This document shows positions 39,527 to 44,500 of a stretch of 44,500 bases of DNA, piece after piece. The stretch's first letter is position 1; each line of letters begins with the position of its first letter. The position numbers and the translations under genes were made by a program. Below the pieces are notes generated by a model. It saw nothing but the letters and a program-made list of their open reading frames with translations. It did not search any database and was not told where the DNA came from. The DNA is from a virus, in the IMG/VR virus record IMGVR_UViG_3300048113_000558, positions 1 to 44,500 of that record. One strand, given 5' to 3'.

Positions 39527-41665
39527 ATGGCGCGCATTCCTCGCCTGAACAACCAGTCGCGCGTGCAGGTACAGGCCGCGCCCGGCGTTACCAGCTCCGG
39601 CAACCTCCCGCAGTCTGCGTTCGGTGCTGACGTGTCTGGCGCTGCCGAGGGTATCGCCAACATTGCCATGCAGTACAAGAACCGCATGGACACGGCGCGC
39701 GTCATGGAGGCCGATAGCAGCCTGACCGAGTTCGAGAATACGGCACTGTACGACCCTGAGAACGGGGCGCTCAACCTGACTGGAAAGAACGCATTCGGTG
39801 CGCCCGACAAGGTTATGGCCGACTTCGATCGCACGGCGTCCGATATTCGCCATGGGCTCAACGGCTCCCAGCAGGTCGCGTTCGACAAGATGACCGCGCA
39901 GCGCCGGCAGCAGATTCAGAAGACGATGAATCGCCACGTCGCCAATCAGGCGCAGGCATACGAGCAGGAGCAGTTGACCAGCCTGATCGCCGGAAGCCAG
40001 ATCACCGCCAGCAACTACTACAACGACCCGGGGCGCATTCAGACCGAGCTGCAGCGACAGACAGCTGCGCTGATGGCTAGTGCTCAGGATAACGGCTGGT
40101 CGCCAGAGAAGACCCAGCTGGCAATCCGAGAGGCGCGAGCCAATACGCACGGCGCCGTTCTCAACCGGCTGGCCGCGACCGACACCAATCAGGCAATGAC
40201 CTACTACGCCAAGCACGCCAACGAGATGACGCCCGCGGTGCAGGCCAAGTATGACGCCGGCATCAAGGTGATGCGTGACCGCCAGACAGCTGAGAGCGTG
40301 GTGGCTGGTATCGTTGGTGGTCAGGGCGTCGGTGCTGATGGCGTGTGGTCGCGCATGATTCAGCAGGAGAGTGGCGGCAACCAGCTGAACAAGGACGGCA
40401 CGACCGTGACATCGCCGAAGGGCGCGCGCGGTATCGCCCAGGTGATGCCGGACACCGCCAAGGAAACGGCTGCCAAGATGGGGATTCCGTGGGACGAAGA
40501 GCGCTATATGAAAGACCCCGAGTACAACATGGCGCTCGGCAAGGCCTACTACGATGAGCAGATCAAGACGTTCGGCGACCCGATGCTGGCCGCTGCCGCC
40601 TACAATGCCGGCCCAGGGTCGGTGAGCAAGTGGATCGCTGAGTATGGCGACCCGCGTACTGGCGAGATCAGCCGCCAAGAGTTCGCATCCAAGATTCCTT
40701 TCAAGGAAACCCGGGACTACGTTGCCAAGGTGGCGCCGCCGAACACGGTTGAGCCCGGCCTTCAGCTCACACGGTCGCAGCAGATGGCCGCCGTCGAGGG
40801 GCTGCCCGCCAATATCCGTGATGACGCCAAGGATCGCCTAAAGGCGCTGCACGCCGTCGAGGATCAGCAGAAGGCTGAGCTGTTCAACCAGCTGCAGCTC
40901 GAGGTCGAGCGCGGCGGTAGCTTCGATGACCTGCCGGTCGAGGCCGTCAACCAGATGGACGCGAAGCAGATGAAGGCGCTGCGCTCCCGCAGCCAGGAGT
41001 TGGCCGGCGTCGAGATCGAGACTGACTGGCGCAAGTGGACGGAGGTTTCCACGATGAGCCGCACCGAGCTTGCCGCCATCAAAGACCCGTACACTGAGCT
41101 GCGCCCGCACCTGGATGACGCGCTGTACAAGAAGGCGTTGACGATGGTGAATGAGGCCAAGGGTATCGGCACCGAGGGCGATGCGCCGGAAACCAGCAGC
41201 ACGCTGACCTTCAATCAGATGATCAAGAACAGCGCCAACCTGGTCGGCATTACACCGGCAGACAAGACTCCAGCCAAGTGGGACGAAGACGAGACGCTTG
41301 CGTATGCCCGATTCCAGAATGAGGCAGCTGCGCGGGTCGAGGCATGGGAGCGCCAGAATGGACGCAAGGCGACAGGCCAAGAGCAGCAGTCCGTCATCGA
41401 CGAGTTGCTGACCGAGACGGTGATGGTTGATGGTGGCTGGCTGGGTGGCGACGAAGAGCGCTATTCCTTCACGCTGGACGAGGATGACCTGGGCGACGCA
41501 TACGTCCCGATCGCCGACATCCCAACAGAGGATGCCGAGTTCGTGCGCAACCTTCTCCGAAGCAATGGGTTCACTGCGGAAAATGCAGTCGTGCAGCGAG
41601 CCTATGCTCAATATAAACTGGGCAACACAGAGGCATTCCAGAAGATCATCTCCGAGGGCAAATAA
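39527..41665 (+). CDS. Internal virion protein with lytic transglycosylase domain
   Basis: The 712-aa product has an N-terminal helical region and an SLT domain at about 270-390: WSRMIQQESGGN (catalytic-type E281), KGARGIAQVMPDTAKETAAK, and LAAAAYNAGPGSVSKWI. The order Glu, GxxQxMP, AAYNAG is the classical SLT signature. It should open peptidoglycan locally during DNA ejection. The C-terminal half is helical. In T7 this domain sits on gp16; here it is on the protein before the giant one. Confidence 0.92.
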   Translation: MARIPRLNNQSRVQVQAAPGVTSSGNLPQSAFGADVSGAAEGIANIAMQYKNRMDTARVMEADSSLTEFENTALYDPENGALNLTGKNAFGAPDKVMADFDRTASDIRHGLNGSQQVAFDKMTAQRRQQIQKTMNRHVANQAQAYEQEQLTSLIAGSQITASNYYNDPGRIQTELQRQTAALMASAQDNGWSPEKTQLAIREARANTHGAVLNRLAATDTNQAMTYYAKHANEMTPAVQAKYDAGIKVMRDRQTAESVVAGIVGGQGVGADGVWSRMIQQESGGNQLNKDGTTVTSPKGARGIAQVMPDTAKETAAKMGIPWDEERYMKDPEYNMALGKAYYDEQIKTFGDPMLAAAAYNAGPGSVSKWIAEYGDPRTGEISRQEFASKIPFKETRDYVAKVAPPNTVEPGLQLTRSQQMAAVEGLPANIRDDAKDRLKALHAVEDQQKAELFNQLQLEVERGGSFDDLPVEAVNQMDAKQMKALRSRSQELAGVEIETDWRKWTEVSTMSRTELAAIKDPYTELRPHLDDALYKKALTMVNEAKGIGTEGDAPETSSTLTFNQMIKNSANLVGITPADKTPAKWDEDETLAYARFQNEAAARVEAWERQNGRKATGQEQQSVIDELLTETVMVDGGWLGGDEERYSFTLDEDDLGDAYVPIADIPTEDAEFVRNLLRSNGFTAENAVVQRAYAQYKLGNTEAFQKIISEGK

Positions 41666-44500
41666 TGGCCGGCATCCAGGACTGGTATCAGAAGACGAAC
41701 CCGCTGCAAGACGCGGCACTCGGTGCGTCGAGCGAGGACGCCGGGCACAACATGAATCCGATGCCCGCACCCAAGACCGACTTCCAGAAGTGGGCGACCG
41801 GCCTGCAGGGCGAACAGAAGTTGGCGGCATCCATGCGCCAGGCGCGCCAGCAGAATCCCGAGCTCAAGGCTGAGGTCTTCAAGCTGCAAGGTCAGACCGG
41901 CCTGCCCGCCGAGCTGATCCAGCGCAACATGGATATGGTGCGTCAGCGAGTCAGCCGGCAGGACTTCGATGCCGCCAAGTTCCGCCAGGACTTCCCGAAG
42001 CTGGCCAGCGCAATGGAAGACCCTGATACGGCCAGCGTTGCCCACGATGACCTGGATAGCCTGCAGATCATGGAACGAGTGCTTTCCAGTGGTAGTGCGC
42101 CTGGCGATGGCGCGTATGGAGTCATTGACCCTGCGGCGCTTCGCCGCCAGATGCTGAATGGCGAGATCACGCCGGAGGAGTACGTCGAGCTTCACCCGAA
42201 GTACCGCCAGCCGCTTCTTCGCCAGGCGACCGTGGCAGCCAACCTGGACGCGCAAGATGCAGCTGTACAGAACGCAGCATGGCAGGCGCTGGATCGCAGC
42301 AACGCACAGGAGCGATTCGAGCAGATGGGCACGCTCGAATGGTTCACCAAGGCGCCGGTCGCGGCATGGCGCCAGGGGCGACTGGCCGAGGATCGCAACG
42401 GGCTGGCATTCCAGCAGATGATGGCCGGGGGCGACCCGTCGCTTGAAGGGCGCCTGGTCGAGATGGAGGGGCAGCTGGGCCGCAAGTTCGGCGATGAGTC
42501 GCTGGCCGGCGGTATCCTGGTGTCGGCCGCCGAGTTCGCGCCAATGACGGTATCCAGCTTGGCGGCTGGCGCCGAGACTGGCCTTACCGCTGCGCTGGCT
42601 GCCGGTGGTGTTGCCGCTGTGGCTGGCCAGGCTGGCCCGCAGATCGCATTTCCCGAAGAGGTGGTGACGGTGCCGGGCGCCGCTGCGCTTGGATTCGCTG
42701 CCGGCTCACGCACTGGTGCTGCGCAGTATTCGTTCCAGCAAGAGACGGGCGGCGCTTACCGCGAGTTCAAGGCGTTACGTGACGAAGACGGCGTACCGAT
42801 GGATAACGCCACGGCCACGGTGGCGGCGGTGGTGTCCGGCAGCGTCAACGCAGGGCTGGAGCTGTTCGGGCTCGAGACGCTGGTGAAGTCATTCCCCGGT
42901 GGCGAGAAAGTCTTGTCTGGCATCAGTCGCAATTCCATCAAGGCTGCGCTGAAGACGCCGAGCGTCCGCAAGGCTTTCGCTGACCTTGGTAAGCGCTTCG
43001 CTGGCGTGTGGTCTGTCGAGACGATGACCGAGGTGGCGCAGGAGGGTGTCGTCATCTTGGGTGGCGAGCTGGCAAAAGCATTCAGCTCGAGCGACTTCGA
43101 GGGCGTGACAGCCGAGCAAGTGGAAGAGCGCCTGACTGAGACATTCAAGATGGCCGCGCAGGGCATGGTGCTGATGTCCGCGCCCGGCCCGATGACTACG
43201 TTCGCGATGGACTACGGCAAGGCCAAGGGTGCCCAGCAGACGCAAGACCGCATGGAGGCGCTTGGGGAAGGTGCCCGGGCATCCAAGCTGCGCGAGCGCA
43301 TGCCGCAGAAATATCGCCAGATCATCGACAAGCTGCGAGATGGTGGCCCGATCGACGCCGTGCAGGTGCCGGTCGAGCGCTGGAATGAGCTGTTCCAGAA
43401 TCGCGGCATCGACCCTGCTGAGATGGCCAACGAGGTGACTGGCAATTACGACTCGTACTCCGAGGCGATGGCGTCCGGTGGCGACTTCGTGATTCCGCTG
43501 GCCGACTACGTTGAGAAGCTGGCTGCGTCAGAGTTACACGACGACATGGCCGACAATGCCCGCTTCAATCCCGGCGACATGACGCCGCGGGAAGCGCGCG
43601 AGTGGATGGCCAACGCTCCCGAGGCGACGCAATCCTACATTGACGAGATGGCCAATGCTCCAGCTGACCCGAGCGAGGCGGTATATGACGACGTGATTGG
43701 CCAGCTCACAGCTGCCGGTCGCGATCGCAGTGCTGCCGAGAATGAAGCGCGACTGACCCAGGCCGTCTTCCGCACGCTGGGCGAGCGCACTGGGCAAGAC
43801 CCTGCTGAGCTGTTCCGCCAGTACGGCATCACCATATCCCGACCGATGCCCGAGGTGCTGCGCAACGCGACGCACGACATCGACACTGAGCTTGATCCGC
43901 TGATCGACCGGCTGCGCGCCGGCGACATCCCGAGCCAGCGTGATGCATTCGGCCAGTCGCTGGTCGAGTTCCTGCGGGAGCGCGGCATTCAGGATGAGGG
44001 TGGCGAGCTTGCCGCAAGGGACGCCGACGTTGGACGAAAGGCATTCCAGCGGGCGCTGGCACGTGGTGACGGCATGACGCTTGATGACGCGGCGCAGGCG
44101 GCGGCTGAGGCCGGGTATCTGACCGGCCAGGATCGCAGCACTGTCACGCAGCAAGACTTGCTGGATGCCATCGACCGCGAGCTGGGCGGCGAGCCAGTCT
44201 ATACGCCGAGCGGTGCGAACACGCAGCAGCAGAACGTGATCGACGTTCTGACCAGCCTGGGTGACTACATCGAGGAGATGGGTGGCGACATCGACGCGAT
44301 GGATAACGCCGCAATCAAGGCGCTGATGAAAGGTGAGCCGATCGCCCAGCCAGACCAGCAGGATGACTCGACCACGCTGAACCAGGATGCAGTGACCCGT
44401 GACCAGGTGGAAGCCGAGCTGGCCGAGCAGGCTGGTGATGACCGCAGCCTGTTCGATGATGCCGAGTGGCAGTCCTTCGTCGATGAGGAGCTGGCAAAGC
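41665..44500 (+). CDS. Giant internal virion (ejection) protein, N-terminal part
   Basis: ATG 41665 overlaps the previous TAA (TAATG). The frame is open to the window end and continues in phase at base 1, giving 2,319 aa in total. This part (joined residues 1-903 before the repeat) is helical and acidic at first, has a hydrophobic Ala/Gly-rich region at about 285-350 (GLTAALAAGGVAAVAGQAGP) and a second at about 360-420, and a conserved-looking stretch MPEVLRNATHDIDTELDPLI near residue 730. The hydrophobic parts may insert in the host inner membrane during ejection. Confidence 0.85.
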   Translation, partial: MAGIQDWYQKTNPLQDAALGASSEDAGHNMNPMPAPKTDFQKWATGLQGEQKLAASMRQARQQNPELKAEVFKLQGQTGLPAELIQRNMDMVRQRVSRQDFDAAKFRQDFPKLASAMEDPDTASVAHDDLDSLQIMERVLSSGSAPGDGAYGVIDPAALRRQMLNGEITPEEYVELHPKYRQPLLRQATVAANLDAQDAAVQNAAWQALDRSNAQERFEQMGTLEWFTKAPVAAWRQGRLAEDRNGLAFQQMMAGGDPSLEGRLVEMEGQLGRKFGDESLAGGILVSAAEFAPMTVSSLAAGAETGLTAALAAGGVAAVAGQAGPQIAFPEEVVTVPGAAALGFAAGSRTGAAQYSFQQETGGAYREFKALRDEDGVPMDNATATVAAVVSGSVNAGLELFGLETLVKSFPGGEKVLSGISRNSIKAALKTPSVRKAFADLGKRFAGVWSVETMTEVAQEGVVILGGELAKAFSSSDFEGVTAEQVEERLTETFKMAAQGMVLMSAPGPMTTFAMDYGKAKGAQQTQDRMEALGEGARASKLRERMPQKYRQIIDKLRDGGPIDAVQVPVERWNELFQNRGIDPAEMANEVTGNYDSYSEAMASGGDFVIPLADYVEKLAASELHDDMADNARFNPGDMTPREAREWMANAPEATQSYIDEMANAPADPSEAVYDDVIGQLTAAGRDRSAAENEARLTQAVFRTLGERTGQDPAELFRQYGITISRPMPEVLRNATHDIDTELDPLIDRLRAGDIPSQRDAFGQSLVEFLRERGIQDEGGELAARDADVGRKAFQRALARGDGMTLDDAAQAAAEAGYLTGQDRSTVTQQDLLDAIDRELGGEPVYTPSGANTQQQNVIDVLTSLGDYIEEMGGDIDAMDNAAIKALMKGEPIAQPDQQDDSTTLNQDAVTRDQVEAELAEQAGDDRSLFDDAEWQSFVDEELAK
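44374..44500. repeat. 127-bp terminal direct repeat, right copy
   Basis: Identical to 1-127 and in the same reading frame of the giant gene. See the left copy for interpretation. Confidence 0.95.

Overview
The window is the complete genome of a short-tailed (podovirus-like) double-stranded DNA phage. Its assembly was opened at an arbitrary point inside a structural gene. The first and last 127 bases are identical, and the reading frame running off the right end (from 41665) continues in phase at base 1 and stops at 4251. The unique length is therefore 44,373 bp and the map is circular or circularly permuted. RdgC, SSB, RecE/RecT and a lambda-O/P-like replication pair, with overall high GC, suggest a gammaproteobacterial host. 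I cannot name the genus. No phage RNA polymerase, DNA polymerase, integrase or tRNA gene was found.

Late region, rightward (about 24.3 kb through the junction to 9.26 kb). Packaging genes: TerS, a small ORF, and TerL interrupted by an intein. Head genes: portal, Bbp19-like protein, scaffold, major capsid, Bbp16-like cement, spike base and LamG-like head fibre. Tail genes: tubular proteins A and B. Internal virion or ejection proteins: gp13-like, gp14-like, a transglycosylase and a 2,319-residue giant protein that crosses the junction. Then come a T7-type tail-fibre anchor, a beta-helix tailspike and a lysis block (coiled-coil/TM protein, holin-like protein, amidase, lipoprotein, DUF1353, small membrane protein).

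Leftward region (12.8 to 9.3 kb). One promoter drives RecE-like exonuclease, RecT annealase, a short two-domain beta-clamp-like protein, an unknown protein and two helix-turn-helix proteins. It ends at an intrinsic terminator that faces the end of the late genes.

Early rightward region (12.9 to 24.3 kb). A small HTH protein is followed by a VRR-NUC nuclease, RdgC, SSB and an HNH-like protein. A second block is built around a long coiled-coil protein. A third carries an excisionase-like HTH, a lambda-O-like initiator and a lambda-P-like partner. A run of small tightly overlapping ORFs then leads into the packaging genes. Three promoters share one geometry (TTGAAC, 17 bp, -10 box), each with a roughly 17-bp near-palindrome over the -35 box, which suggests one regulator controls all three blocks.

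The most notable observations are these. (1) The TerL intein sits inside the Walker A lysine-serine step and carries the Trp/Cys/Thr signature of class 3 inteins. (2) A lambda-like origin (four 11-bp-spaced iterons plus an 11-bp tandem purine-rich repeat) lies inside the O-like gene. (3) An HTH protein is fused to a domain resembling ribosome modulation factor. (4) The acidic C-terminal tip of SSB is encoded in the -1 frame after the SSB stop. (5) The clamp homologue appears to lack the first of the three bacterial clamp domains.
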